This document shows, in pieces, positions 8,914 to 19,109 of a DNA stretch of 64,000 nt. The stretch comes from Shewanella holmiensis (GTDB lineage: Bacteria; Pseudomonadota; Gammaproteobacteria; Enterobacterales; Shewanellaceae): positions 52,510 to 116,509 of the forward strand of contig NZ_JAMTCD010000013.1 of assembly GCF_025370255.1 (NCBI RefSeq), given 5' to 3'. The position numbers and the translations under genes were made by a program. Numbering within the stretch: position 1 is the stretch's first letter; each line of letters opens with the position of its first letter. The notes beneath the pieces were generated by a model that saw only the letters and a program-made list of their open reading frames with translations, did not search any database and was not told the origin of the DNA.

Positions 8914-9837
8914 TTAAGGCTGGCGTTGTGTGTTTTGTTGCTGAAGTAATAAAGCCGTCAGTTGATCAATTTTTGCATGCAGCTGTTTTATTTCTGCCGC
9001 TGTTGCGGGCCTATTTTCATTATCAGCAACTCGCTCACTTGTTTGTTCCAATCCATTAGGCGCTGTTATGCTGCCAACATTTTCAGTGGTCAATATGCCC
9101 TGCTGCTCAATGGCGAGTTGCAACTTGGCTTCACTCATTAAACGACTTTCTTCACTCATCACATCTAATACCGTGCCCACCATCATGTTTAAAAAGGTAA
9201 AGGTCGTCAAGAAGATAAAGCTTAAATAAAACATCCAGCTGAGTGGGTATACGGCCATGGTTTCGTACATAATCGATGTCCATGATTCGAAGGTAGAAAT
9301 ACGAAACAAGGTCAACATGGCAATAGACACATCTCCCCATAAAAATGCATTAATATGCCCGAATAACATGCTACCCACTGCGCCATAAATATAAAAAATC
9401 ACAAACATCAGTAACACTATGTAGCCCATGCGTGGGATAGCTTTAAATAAGGCATTAATCAGCATTCGCAGTTCTGGCACCATAGACACTAAACGCAACA
9501 CGCGGAAGATTCTCAATAATCGTGCTAATAATACGGTTGAACCTCCTAATGGAATTAAGCTGCCAATCACAATCACAGTGTCAAAAATATTCCAACCCTT
9601 AGAGAAAAAGCTTTTAGGTCCGTCGCTAGCTAGGTAGCGAATAATTAACTCGAACAGAAAAAATACCGTAATACCGATATCTAGCACCAGTAAGCTTTTT
9701 TCTAGCCATGGCGGTAAATGATAGGTGTGAGCACCAATCGATAATGCCGACACCACAATGACAAAAATCACAAAGCCCTGGAAGGCCTTACTTTGATCAA
9801 TGATTTTAAGTTTATTTTGTATGGCGGTAACAGACAT
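8914..9837 (-). CDS. Bacterial voltage-gated sodium channel (NaChBac/NavSheP family)
   Basis: A homotetrameric, six-helix voltage-gated channel of the inner membrane. S4 carries arginines every third residue (R106, R109, R112, R115 in ARLLRIFRVLRLV) and S3 has the acidic FDTVIV. The pore loop is TLFRISTFESWTS, with selectivity filter FESWT (183-187), the single Glu ring expected for Na+ selectivity. S6 (FIFLTTFTFLNMMVGTVLDVM) is followed by a linker and a C-terminal coiled coil (IKQLHAKIDQLTALLLQQQN). The second Met (9837) is chosen because AGGAG lies 11 bases upstream; an in-frame ATG at 9861 has no ribosome-binding site. Close to the channel described from Shewanella putrefaciens. Confidence 0.88.
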   Translation of the reverse strand: MSVTAIQNKLKIIDQSKAFQGFVIFVIVVSALSIGAHTYHLPPWLEKSLLVLDIGITVFFLFELIIRYLASDGPKSFFSKGWNIFDTVIVIGSLIPLGGSTVLLARLLRIFRVLRLVSMVPELRMLINALFKAIPRMGYIVLLMFVIFYIYGAVGSMLFGHINAFLWGDVSIAMLTLFRISTFESWTSIMYETMAVYPLSWMFYLSFIFLTTFTFLNMMVGTVLDVMSEESRLMSEAKLQLAIEQQGILTTENVGSITAPNGLEQTSERVADNENRPATAAEIKQLHAKIDQLTALLLQQQNTQRQP

Positions 9838-9915
9838 AAAAATCAGCGCTCCTGCAAACATAAGTACAACGGATAAAATGTTGCAGGAGACTACAGAGCT
9901 AGGCTTAATTTTGCC

Positions 9916-10305
9916 TTAAAAGTGGTGAGAATAAAGTTCTAAAGGTAAACCGTCAGGGTCATTAAAAAACGTGAAGCGTTTTTCTGTGTATTCATCAACC
10001 CTAATTGGCTCTACATCGATATTGTGTGACACCAAATACGCGACAACCTGCTCAATATCATCAACCTTAAATGCTAAGTGGCGTAACCCTTGTGCCTCCG
10101 GATAACTGGGGCGAACTGGCGCATGGTTAAACGAGAAAAGCTCAATTTGGCTGCCATCGGGTAAGGCTAAATCCAACTTATACGAGTCCCTTTCAGCGCG
10201 ATAGTTTTCAGCTAAAATAGGCAAACCAAGTATGTGATGGTAGAAGTGCTTCGAGCGGGCGTAATCGCCACAAATAATCGCCACATGATGAATACCCAGT
10301 AACAT
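9916..10305 (-). CDS. VOC (glyoxalase I-like) family protein, YaeR-like
   Basis: A 129-residue vicinal-oxygen-chelate protein related to E. coli YaeR: IHHVAIICGDY-RSKHFYHHILGLP, RAERDSYKLDLALPDG, QIELFSF, EAQGLRHLAFKVDD, and YTEKRFTFFNDPDGLPLELY. Metal-ligand positions His6, Glu-containing IELF, His-containing RHLAF and the terminal LELY Glu are all present. Substrate is unknown for this subgroup. The start at 10305 matches the family; 15 upstream in-frame residues are unsupported. Confidence 0.85.
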   Translation of the reverse strand: MLLGIHHVAIICGDYARSKHFYHHILGLPILAENYRAERDSYKLDLALPDGSQIELFSFNHAPVRPSYPEAQGLRHLAFKVDDIEQVVAYLVSHNIDVEPIRVDEYTEKRFTFFNDPDGLPLELYSHHF

Positions 10306-10428
10306 AAAAATTCCATTGCAAAGCATGTGAATGCTGATGTTATAGCACACCTAAGCTCAACGCGAGGTTGGAATGACGGCTTATGTGAGGTTTTTAACTC
10401 GCCATAATAGCTTTTTTTCGTATAAGGA

Positions 10429-10457
10429 TTGGTCAAGCATTTAAATCTTGCTAAAAT
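10429..10457 (+). promoter_or_regulatory. Candidate sigma-70 promoter of ppaC
   Basis: TTGGTC (10429-10434) and TAAAAT (10452-10457) are separated by 17 bp, 28 bases before the ppaC start. The -10 matches 5 of 6 consensus positions, the -35 about 4. Confidence 0.5.
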
Positions 10458-10484
10458 CGGCGCAAATTTAGAGGAGTCTTAACA

Positions 10485-11405
10485 ATGTCAATGTATGTAG
10501 TGGGTCATAAAATCCCTGATTCAGATTCAATTTGTGGTGCAATCGCGTTAGCTTATTTAAAAAATCAAATTGGCGAACCTGCAATTGCTGCACGTTTAGG
10601 TGAGTTATCACCTGAGACGGCATTTATTCTAGACCGTTTTGGCTTTGACGCTCCTGAGTATAAAACCAGTTACGCTGGCGAAAATGTCTATATTGTTGAC
10701 CATTCTGAGATCACCCAAGCGCCAGACGATATAGCTCAAGCCACTATCGTAGGTATTGTTGATCATCATAAGCTAGGCGATTTAACCACATCTACACCGT
10801 TAGAGTGTTGGATCCGTCCAGTGGGCTGTAGTAACACTGTGATTAAGATGATGTATGATTTCTATCAAGTAGAAATTCCAGCAAACATTGCTGGCATCAT
10901 GATGTGTGCCATTTTAAGCGATACCGTTATTTTCAAATCACCCACCTGCACTACTGCTGATATTCGTTGCGTTGAAGCACTAGCTGAAATCGCCGGCATT
11001 GAAGACTTTAAAGAATTAGGCATGGACATGTTTAAAGTGAAGTCTGCTGTTGAAGGTACACCTGTACGTGATCTTGTGATGCGTGATTTTAAAGACTTCA
11101 ACATGAACGGTAATCTAGTGGGTATTGGCCAATTAGAAGTAATCGACTTAGCTGTATTTGATGCTATTAAAGCTGATTTAGCAGCAGATATTGCGGCACT
11201 TAAACAAGAAGGCAATCGTCACAGTGTGTTATTGCTACTGACTGATATTATGAAAGAAGGCAGTGAAATGCTGGTTATTTCTGACAGTGCCGACTTAACT
11301 GAGCGTGCTTATGGCAAAGCGACGGTAGATGGTAAAGTGTGGTTAGATGGTGTGTTAAGCCGTAAAAAGCAAGTTGTGCCATCACTTCAGGAAGCATTTG
11401 CTTAA
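10485..11405 (+). CDS. ppaC: Manganese-dependent (family II) inorganic pyrophosphatase
   Basis: PpaC hydrolyses pyrophosphate in the cytoplasm and belongs to the DHH superfamily. The metal-binding motifs are clear: GHKIPDSDS (His8, Asp12, Asp14), VDHSE (Asp72) and DHH (93-95), and the C-terminal DHHA2 domain ends with SRKKQVVPSL. At 306 residues it is full length with no CBS insert. The ATG is preceded by GAGGAGTCTTAACA. It is monocistronic, with its own promoter and terminator. Confidence 0.95.
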   Translation: MSMYVVGHKIPDSDSICGAIALAYLKNQIGEPAIAARLGELSPETAFILDRFGFDAPEYKTSYAGENVYIVDHSEITQAPDDIAQATIVGIVDHHKLGDLTTSTPLECWIRPVGCSNTVIKMMYDFYQVEIPANIAGIMMCAILSDTVIFKSPTCTTADIRCVEALAEIAGIEDFKELGMDMFKVKSAVEGTPVRDLVMRDFKDFNMNGNLVGIGQLEVIDLAVFDAIKADLAADIAALKQEGNRHSVLLLLTDIMKEGSEMLVISDSADLTERAYGKATVDGKVWLDGVLSRKKQVVPSLQEAFA

Positions 11406-11458
11406 GCCTGCAACCATAGGTGTTAATCCGTTAAGTTGAGTAGACTAACGGAGATAAA

Positions 11459-11490
11459 AAAAGTCAGCTATTATTAGCTGACTTTTTTAT
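11459..11490 (+). terminator. Intrinsic terminator after ppaC
   Basis: AAGTCAGCTA-TTAT-TAGCTGACTT hairpin followed by TTTTTTATT. Flanking A-runs make it potentially bidirectional. Confidence 0.85.
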
Positions 11491-11632
11491 TGGCTTGTTT
11501 CTAGTAACAGACTGTCAATTTTAGCACGTGTCGCGACAGTGGTTTTTTCTTGTTTTAGATAACGCGTGGCTCGGTTGAATAAATTGCGGCTAAACAATCT
11601 AAGCCACAATTCATCAACAATCAGTATAATGC

Positions 11633-14600
11633 TTACTCAGGTTCATCGGCTAAACATAAAGGTTGAGTAGCGAACAATTGCGGTGTCAGTATTGGCAACA
11701 TGCCCTTAAGCACTTGCAAAGGTAATGCTGAGGTAAAACTGAAATCATCTGCTTTGGATCCCGGTACGAAGGCGGTTAAGGTACCAAAGTAGTTATCACC
11801 TAAGTAAAACACGAAGGTTGCGGTGCGGTTCATCGCGGTAGATGACACTTTGCGGCCATTGCGTATTTCAGTCGCAATACGGTTATCACCTGTGCCCGTT
11901 TTACCTCCTAAGCGTACAATATGACCCTCAGCATTGATAATGCTGTCTTTTAAGCGTCTTGCAGTGCCCTTTTCAACCACATTGGCGAGAGCATTTTTTA
12001 ACGCCATTGCCACTTCAGGGCGCAAGGCTTGAATCGGCTGTTTAATGTCATTAGCAAACTTCACTTCATACGGAGTGTCTTGGGCAAAGTGCAATTTTTC
12101 AATGCGCATGGTTGGGGCTCGCACACCATCGTTTTGAATAATACCCATTAACTCGGCAAGTGCCGCCGGGCGATCGCCAGAGCTGCCTAATGCAGAACCG
12201 AGTGAAGGCACGATAAAATCAAATGGATACCCCATTCGTTGCCAGCGCTGATGGATACTTAAAAATGCTTCTACCTCTAACATCACTTTAATCCGTTGAT
12301 CACGGGCATTTTGATGACGAGTGCGGAATAACCAGCGATAAACTTCAAGCAGTGTTGCCTGACTGTCTTCTAACACCTGGGTTAACTTGGCATCAGGGTA
12401 ATCATTTAAATAGCTTAAAACCCATAATTCTAATGGATGCACCCGCGCAATAAAGCCCTGATCGGCCAAATTGAATTTATCTTGGCCATATTTATTGTAT
12501 AGGCTATTGATCTGCTTATCTGTTTGCGGTTTTTCAGGCATTCTTTCGCGCAAAAACTGCTTTAAATCCTCGGTACTTTTATAGGGTTGTAAGTATCGAT
12601 AAGTAGCCGATAAGCGATGTTCAGACGCTTGCACACCATTAAAGAAAGTCTCTAATCTGGCCTGTGGGGCTAAATTTTGATATTTGCGATAAAAACGGCG
12701 GACAAAAGTGCTGCCTTCACGTTTGGCAAAGGCTTTTAAGTATTCTTCACGGCGCGGATCTTTATCATTTCGCAGTAACTGCGCCATACTACCTTCGCTG
12801 TTATAACTGCTACTGTAGTTAACTATGTCTTGCATCAGGCGCACAAACGGCAAGTTTACTGAGTCTTGTAAGGCTTCATATAACGTAGGGTTGCGAGTAT
12901 TTTCTTTCTTTTGAAAGTTGTTAAACGCATGCAAACCACCTCCGGTAAAGAAACGCTCATCAACCGATGCCGAGTACTTTCGTTGTAATGCAGCATCTAA
13001 CATACGGGTTAAGTTTCTGTCACGGGTTTCAATGAGATAATCGACCACCCAACGAGTAATTTTGTCTTTAGGTTCTACATCTATACGGTATAAATCGGCC
13101 ACAGTTTTATCTGCAAAACGCTGTTGCAGCTCAGCCACAATATCAAGGTAAGTAGCTAACACCCTTAACTTGGCGGTTGACCCTAATTCAAGCTTACTGC
13201 CTTCATTAATATCAAAAGGTTGGTCGGTGCTGTCGGTTTGCACCCTCACCCGATTCACACCGCGATCTTTTTCAAATAACGTAAAGCTATACAACACGTT
13301 AGGCAGTTGATCTGGGGTAAGTAATCGCTCACCTAACAATCCAACTTTCTGGGCATTCTCCTGAGTGCCTAGGCCACGTAAGTAATCACCCACTTGCTGC
13401 TGTAAATCACCATGGAAAGTTGATTGCACGGTTAAATCTAGGCGGTCTAAATCAAATAAGTTGCTTGATAACATGCCTGCGGTTCTTATCCGCACTGCAT
13501 TCACCCCTTTGTTATTCGGCTTGTCTGGCACACCTTTACGGCGGTCAAACTTGAGCTTTTGTTGCATCGCCGAGTTCATCAATTGCGGGTCGATTAGTGC
13601 ATAACTCACCAGTAAACGTAGGTGGCTATCAACCAGTTTTTCTAAATCATCGTGCCCCTGTAATAGGTAGTAAGAGGGGCGACGCTGGGCAATCATTAAT
13701 GCCACAATTTGCCTAAAAACCTGGCCACGTTCATCAGCGGTTTTAGGATTATGCGGCGACATTAATAACTGATTTGCTCGATTAAAATCGGTTTTAAACC
13801 AAGCCCATAAACCATCACCAATACCATGAACTTCGCCAAAGCCTGGCGCTGAAGATAACGGCACTGTGTTTAAGTAGTCTTGAACAATCCGCTGCCTTGC
13901 TGCCAAGGTGTTCTCACCTTGCTGATACACGCGCACCATCGCCGAGCCAATTTGCAGTAACTTGTCTTCAATACTGGAGGTTAAACCAAACTCAGAATGA
14001 CGGAATTTTTCAATCTGGGTCGCCAATGTACTGCCACCCGCTTTTGACATATTAACGCCAACTTTTTCGGCAATTTGCTTAATGCTGGCAACCACAAATC
14101 GTGGCCAGTCGATCACGGGGTTGTGGTTAGGCTCAGGATTCCATAGCTCACGGTTTTCAATAAATAATAAGGTATTAGTGACTTCGCTGGGGATAAGATC
14201 ACTATCTTGATACGCTCTGCTTGGATACAGTGCATCAAATACATTCTCATCACGACAGTCTTTAATGATTAAACCTGATTGGGCTTTTTCATGGTATGGC
14301 GGGAAAAAGCCATAGCGGGTGTAGTCCATCAACATGGGCGAAAAGCTGGCTTGCTGTTCAATAATGAAGCCATTTTTAACCAATTTATCTATATACTGGG
14401 GTAACTTAGTGTAGCCATGACGAATATCAAATGGCCCATACTGCGGATAAATCACTTTATCGCTAGCAAAAGGCACCACCTGATAAGTCAACTGTGTACC
14501 GTAATGGTTAACTAATTTAGATTGATAGTGAGAGGTTTTAACTTCAAAGGAAACAAAAACACCCACCGCCACTAATAAGCTAATGAAAAGAAAGATAAAC

Positions 14601-14698
14601 AGCAGTTTACCTCTACGGCTAGATTTGGCTTTTTGCTTTTGTTGAGAAGATTGAGGCCGATAATTATCAAACTTCATATCTAGATTTGGATCTGACAC
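11633..14698 (-). CDS. Atypical class A penicillin-binding protein (GT51 transglycosylase plus transpeptidase fold)
   Basis: A 1021-residue bitopic membrane protein: basic cytoplasmic N-terminus, one membrane helix (about 32-52), a GT51 glycosyltransferase domain and a penicillin-binding domain. The GT51 motifs deviate from the norm: ENREL (Glu181) in place of EDxxF, and GGSTLATQ (near 221) for GGSTITQQ, followed by YLNTVPLSSAPGFGEVHGIGDG. The transpeptidase part has STAK (507-510) and KTGTGD (933 on), spaced by a very long insert. A GTG at 14698 is chosen because GGAG lies five bases upstream; an ATG at 14677 is an alternative. Both domains are probably active, but the family is poorly characterised. 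Confidence 0.82.
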   Translation of the reverse strand: MSDPNLDMKFDNYRPQSSQQKQKAKSSRRGKLLFIFLFISLLVAVGVFVSFEVKTSHYQSKLVNHYGTQLTYQVVPFASDKVIYPQYGPFDIRHGYTKLPQYIDKLVKNGFIIEQQASFSPMLMDYTRYGFFPPYHEKAQSGLIIKDCRDENVFDALYPSRAYQDSDLIPSEVTNTLLFIENRELWNPEPNHNPVIDWPRFVVASIKQIAEKVGVNMSKAGGSTLATQIEKFRHSEFGLTSSIEDKLLQIGSAMVRVYQQGENTLAARQRIVQDYLNTVPLSSAPGFGEVHGIGDGLWAWFKTDFNRANQLLMSPHNPKTADERGQVFRQIVALMIAQRRPSYYLLQGHDDLEKLVDSHLRLLVSYALIDPQLMNSAMQQKLKFDRRKGVPDKPNNKGVNAVRIRTAGMLSSNLFDLDRLDLTVQSTFHGDLQQQVGDYLRGLGTQENAQKVGLLGERLLTPDQLPNVLYSFTLFEKDRGVNRVRVQTDSTDQPFDINEGSKLELGSTAKLRVLATYLDIVAELQQRFADKTVADLYRIDVEPKDKITRWVVDYLIETRDRNLTRMLDAALQRKYSASVDERFFTGGGLHAFNNFQKKENTRNPTLYEALQDSVNLPFVRLMQDIVNYSSSYNSEGSMAQLLRNDKDPRREEYLKAFAKREGSTFVRRFYRKYQNLAPQARLETFFNGVQASEHRLSATYRYLQPYKSTEDLKQFLRERMPEKPQTDKQINSLYNKYGQDKFNLADQGFIARVHPLELWVLSYLNDYPDAKLTQVLEDSQATLLEVYRWLFRTRHQNARDQRIKVMLEVEAFLSIHQRWQRMGYPFDFIVPSLGSALGSSGDRPAALAELMGIIQNDGVRAPTMRIEKLHFAQDTPYEVKFANDIKQPIQALRPEVAMALKNALANVVEKGTARRLKDSIINAEGHIVRLGGKTGTGDNRIATEIRNGRKVSSTAMNRTATFVFYLGDNYFGTLTAFVPGSKADDFSFTSALPLQVLKGMLPILTPQLFATQPLCLADEPE

Positions 14699-14906
14699 AA
14701 TCACTCCATTGAAAACCAAAACTCTGACAACATGCCAGCAATGCACCCGCAATTTGAATATAACACAAAATTGCCACTGCATTTTATCAGATAGCGATAG
14801 TGTTGAGATAGATGGGTAATCACTAAGAAGTGTCTTTTTATCGGTTTATGGCCCCAAAAGACCATAAATGTCCATTTTACTAAGATAAGTTAATAGGTAA
14901 CAGCCA

Positions 14907-15782
14907 ATGAAGTGTGAACCTTTGCTAAGATTAGGCTTAGCCATGTGGTCTCAAACACAGTGGAAACAAAGCCTTTACGGCGATGCGCCCATCTCAGCGC
15001 GGTTAGCCCAATATTCACAAATATTTAATACCGTGGAGGGCAATACTACATTTTATGCTTTACCTAAACTTGCTACAGCAATGACTTGGCGTGATGCTGT
15101 GCCAGATACATTTAAGTTCACCTTTAAATTACCCAAACAAATCACCCATGATTTACAACTGCAAAATGCCCAAGCAGATTTAAGCCATTTTTTTAATGTC
15201 ATGGCGCCATTAATTGAAAAAACCGCCATTTGGAAAATTCAGCTACCAGCAACGTTTGGCCCAAATGCACTTCCCACTTTAGCGACGTTTTTACAACAAC
15301 TACCAGCCAATATGCAGTTTGGTGTGGAAGTACGTCATCGGGCATTTTTTAGCAAAGGCGAAGCGGAAAAAGCACTCAATCGTTTACTGTTCGAACATCA
15401 ATGTAATCGCATTATTATGGATAGCCGTCCACTATTTGCCGCCGTTCCTAACAACCCTGTGTTAATTGATGCTCAACAAAAAAAGCCTAAGGTACCTGTG
15501 CATCCCATTGCCACAGCAAATCAGCCTGTGGTGCGTTTTATTGGCCAATTAGATGAAGATGTTAATAGTGCATTTTTTCAAAAATGGTGTAATAAACTGG
15601 CCCTGTGGATTACTGAAGGTAAACAGCCTTATGTCTTTATCCATACCCCTGATAATGTGTACGCCCCAGAATTAGCCGCACGCTTAAATGACATGCTAAT
15701 AGACACCTTAAGCGATTTACCCACAATCAATTTAATCGACCCAGCGCCCAATCAGGCTGATCAGTTAGACTTGTTATTCTAA
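14907..15782 (+). CDS. DUF72 (YecE-like) protein
   Basis: A 291-residue cytoplasmic TIM-barrel-like DUF72 protein. Recognisable features are the N-terminal GLAMWSQTQWKQSLYG, then YSQIFNTVEGNTTFYALP, FKFTFKLPKQITHDL, the FGVEVRHRAFF stretch, VVRFIGQLD, and the C-terminal PYVFIHTPDN. The biochemical function of DUF72 is not established. It is divergent from the penicillin-binding protein gene and appears to be a single-gene unit. Confidence 0.85.
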   Translation: MKCEPLLRLGLAMWSQTQWKQSLYGDAPISARLAQYSQIFNTVEGNTTFYALPKLATAMTWRDAVPDTFKFTFKLPKQITHDLQLQNAQADLSHFFNVMAPLIEKTAIWKIQLPATFGPNALPTLATFLQQLPANMQFGVEVRHRAFFSKGEAEKALNRLLFEHQCNRIIMDSRPLFAAVPNNPVLIDAQQKKPKVPVHPIATANQPVVRFIGQLDEDVNSAFFQKWCNKLALWITEGKQPYVFIHTPDNVYAPELAARLNDMLIDTLSDLPTINLIDPAPNQADQLDLLF

Positions 15783-15914
15783 ACCCACTCAAACCTATAT
15801 TAGGTTAGCGCCTGAAAAAACTTCGGACACTTAACGCTTTAGTTAAGCAATCCATTGCGATTTATCATTAATGAGCGACTTCTAAGTTTAATCATGCGAA
15901 GCCCAAATTAAATG

Positions 15915-15948
15915 GATAAAAAAGCCAGTTGGGGATACCTACTGGCTT
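15915..15948 (-). terminator. Intrinsic terminator of the RND efflux operon
   Basis: On the minus strand AAGCCAGT and ACTGGCTT pair across an 11-base loop and are followed by TTTTTTATCC. It lies 36 bases after the stop of the RND permease. Confidence 0.78.
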
Positions 15949-15983
15949 AATAAAACATTTAATCTATTTGATAACTCGGCTAG

Positions 15984-18900
15984 TTAACTAAAGCTATCAG
16001 TATATTGTTGATCAAAAAGGGCTTGGTTGACTTTATTACCTTTTAGACGTTCAACCACCAAATAGTTAACAGGCACTAATATCAAGGTGATAAAAGTGGC
16101 AAAGATAATCCCAAAGCCCAATGATATCGCCATGGGGATTAAAAACTGTGCTTGGGTCGATTGTTCTAAAAGCAGCGGCATTAGCCCCATAAAGGTGGTT
16201 AAACTGGTCAGCATTACAGGCCTAAATCGTTTGGCTCCTGCGGTTAACACGGCTTGCACTAAATCCATGCCCTCTGCGCGTTTTTTATTAATAAAATCTA
16301 CCAGCACCAGTGAGTCGTTAACCACAACCCCAACTAAAGCCAGCATTCCCAATATACTGAATATGGTTAAAGGTGAGCCCATAAACCAGTGGCCTATGAC
16401 GGCACCAATTAAACCAAATGGGATCACACTCATCACTATAAGTGGCTGAATGTAAGATTTAAAAGGTATCGCCAATAGGCTGTAGATCATAAATAAAACA
16501 AATACCAAGCCCCATTGTAACGAGCCAAAACTATCACTTTGCTCGCGAGCTTCTCCTTCTAGCGAATGTCTAACACCTGGATATTGCACCATTAAATTAT
16601 CAAGGTAATCCTTCAGATCCGCTTGCAGTACCGTCATATTGGTATTTTCTTTATCGACGTCTGCAGTCACATTTAACACTCGATATCGATCAATACGCCG
16701 AATACTTGATGGGCTTTTTCCTGAAGTCATTGTCGCCACATGGCCTAGCGGCACCTGCATTCCCTGACTCGTAGTGATCAACACCTTTTTAAGGTCGTCC
16801 AATGACTGGCGTTCGTTAAGCGGTAAACGCACCATAACTCGAACATCATCACGTCCACGCTGGATCCTCTGCACCTCTGAACCAAAATAATAGCTTCTTA
16901 CTTGGCTGGAAACCTCTTGACGAGTTAACCCTAGCGCTTTTCCCTGTTCCGTTAGTTCGATTAACAGCTCTTCTTTACCATTAGACAGGCTATCTGAAAT
17001 ATCAAACACCGTCGGATAGGTTTTTAAGTGCTCTTTCACTTTATCTGCAACTTCACTAAGCGTATCCAGAGAGTTAGCATTGAGTTGTATGTCGATAGGA
17101 TCAGAACTACGTCCAATTTCAGCACGGTAAGTGACAGATTCTGCCCCAGGAATTTCGCCAACACTGCGACGCCATTCGCTCAATAATTGCCGAGAGGTAA
17201 TGTCTGACTTTCTTTTCTCTGCTGGTGTTATTTCAAACCGCACTTCACCCGCATTGGATATACCGCCGCGGCCACCTGTGGTGGCCAAAATATTAATGAT
17301 GACACTTTCACCCGTGTCCTCATCGGTATACTTTTCTTGTAAAAATTCAGCTTTGGCAGCAATGCTAATGATATGAGCATTGATCACTTCAAAGGGGGTG
17401 CCTGCTGGCATGGTCAAGTCTAGTCGCACTGTTTCACTAGGGATGCGCGGGAAGAAAGTAAACTTAGTCCATCCGGTTGCTAATAAAGCCGCGATGATGA
17501 ATAACACACTGATAAACAAACTCAAGGTTGCGGCTTTATGCTTTAATGCGATACGTAAAATGGGTTGATAAAACTGAATAATCGCCCGCTCGAAACCATC
17601 AGCAAATTGTTGTTGTAGTTGTTCTAGTTTGTTGTAGTTTTCCTTCTCATGACGCAATTTAATATTTTTAAGATGAGCGGGAAGTACGAACTTAGATTCA
17701 ATGAGTGAAAACAATAATACGGGGATCACCACGATAGCAATTTGCCCAAATATCGCACCGCGTGTGCCTTCAATAAACAGCATAGGTAAGAATGCCGTTA
17801 CCGTTGTGAGAATGCCAAAGGTCACCGGCGCGGCAACCTCTTGTGTGCCTAATATCGCTGCTTGCTCACCATTTTCAGCCGTTTTAAGGTGAGTGTAGAT
17901 ATTCTCGCCAGTGACAATCGCATCATCGACCACAATCCCCAACACTAAGATAAATCCAAAAAGACTGATTACATTGAGCGATACACCAAAAAAGGGCATA
18001 AAGATAAAAGCGCCCATAAAGGATACCGGAATACCAATAAACACCCAAAATGCGATTGACGGCCGTAAAAATAGCGTCAATAGCAAGAGTACTAATATTC
18101 CGCCCTGCAGTGCACTGCTAGTTAAGGTTGCAATGCGGTTCTTTACAATTTCAGAATCATCATCCCAATAACTTAATCCATAGCCTTCAGGTAGTGTTGC
18201 CTGACGCGAATCAATGTAGTTTTTGACCTTATCGGCAACATCGATCGCGCTTTGCTGGCCAATACGATAAACATCAATAAAAGCGGCTTGCTGGCCGTTA
18301 AAGCGAGTTCTGACAGGTGTTTCTTCAAAGCCATCAACCACATTGGCTATATCTCCTAGCCGAATAATGGTGCCATCAGCTGCTGTTTTGATGGCAATAT
18401 TAGCAAATTCATCCTTGTAGTATGCTTGGCCTTTGGAGCGCAATAAAATATCACCACCTTGGGTTTTTAAATTACCCGCAGAAATATCAGTACTTGAAGC
18501 ATTAATGGCACGGGAGACTTCTGCTAAGGTTAAATTGTATTGGCGCAATTTGTTTTGTGATAAATCTAGCGAGACCTCATAGTCACGCACACCACTTAAA
18601 TCTAACTGTGTTACCCCATCAAGGCGAAGCAGCTCATCACGTACAACTTCGGCAAATTGTCTGGTCTCTTTTTCACTATATTTTCCTGTAACCGTTACGG
18701 CTATGACTTCACGCTTACGCTGGGCTAGGGCAACAACGGGTTTTTCAGCATCAACAGGAAAGGTGTTAATGGCATCAACACGACTTTTTATGTCTGCCAA
18801 CATTTCACGAGGGTCGTAACCGCTTTCAACCTCAATAAACACTTGAGATGATGATTCTGAAGAATTAGAAGTGATTTTTTTAATCCCTTCAAGATCTTGC

Positions 18901-19109
18901 ACCGCCTCTTCAACACGAATCGTAACCCCTTTTTCAACATCTTCAGGCGTAGCGCCACGAAGCGATATTCCTACCGACACCATTTCAGACTCAACCGTGG
19001 GAAAGACTTCAAGTGGAATACGCGTTGAAAGGGAGCCTAAACCTAATACCAACAGCAGCAACATTAATAGGTTGGCTGCGACATGGTTTTTAGTAAACCA
19101 AGCAATCAT
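15984..19109 (-). CDS. RND efflux transporter, inner-membrane permease subunit
   Basis: A 1041-residue AcrB/MexB-like proton-driven drug/solute exporter. The topology is classical: N-terminal MIAWFTKNHVAANLLMLLL helix, periplasmic loop, helices 2-6, second loop, helices 7-12. The proton-relay aspartate pair is in GIVVDDAIVTGENI, and the second half repeats the pattern as GVVVNDSLVLVDFI. The family is the heavy-metal-independent HAE group. Its ATG overlaps the adaptor stop codon by four bases (ATGA). No regulator gene is adjacent, so induction cannot be judged. Confidence 0.92.
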   Translation of the reverse strand: MIAWFTKNHVAANLLMLLLLVLGLGSLSTRIPLEVFPTVESEMVSVGISLRGATPEDVEKGVTIRVEEAVQDLEGIKKITSNSSESSSQVFIEVESGYDPREMLADIKSRVDAINTFPVDAEKPVVALAQRKREVIAVTVTGKYSEKETRQFAEVVRDELLRLDGVTQLDLSGVRDYEVSLDLSQNKLRQYNLTLAEVSRAINASSTDISAGNLKTQGGDILLRSKGQAYYKDEFANIAIKTAADGTIIRLGDIANVVDGFEETPVRTRFNGQQAAFIDVYRIGQQSAIDVADKVKNYIDSRQATLPEGYGLSYWDDDSEIVKNRIATLTSSALQGGILVLLLLTLFLRPSIAFWVFIGIPVSFMGAFIFMPFFGVSLNVISLFGFILVLGIVVDDAIVTGENIYTHLKTAENGEQAAILGTQEVAAPVTFGILTTVTAFLPMLFIEGTRGAIFGQIAIVVIPVLLFSLIESKFVLPAHLKNIKLRHEKENYNKLEQLQQQFADGFERAIIQFYQPILRIALKHKAATLSLFISVLFIIAALLATGWTKFTFFPRIPSETVRLDLTMPAGTPFEVINAHIISIAAKAEFLQEKYTDEDTGESVIINILATTGGRGGISNAGEVRFEITPAEKRKSDITSRQLLSEWRRSVGEIPGAESVTYRAEIGRSSDPIDIQLNANSLDTLSEVADKVKEHLKTYPTVFDISDSLSNGKEELLIELTEQGKALGLTRQEVSSQVRSYYFGSEVQRIQRGRDDVRVMVRLPLNERQSLDDLKKVLITTSQGMQVPLGHVATMTSGKSPSSIRRIDRYRVLNVTADVDKENTNMTVLQADLKDYLDNLMVQYPGVRHSLEGEAREQSDSFGSLQWGLVFVLFMIYSLLAIPFKSYIQPLIVMSVIPFGLIGAVIGHWFMGSPLTIFSILGMLALVGVVVNDSLVLVDFINKKRAEGMDLVQAVLTAGAKRFRPVMLTSLTTFMGLMPLLLEQSTQAQFLIPMAISLGFGIIFATFITLILVPVNYLVVERLKGNKVNQALFDQQYTDSFS

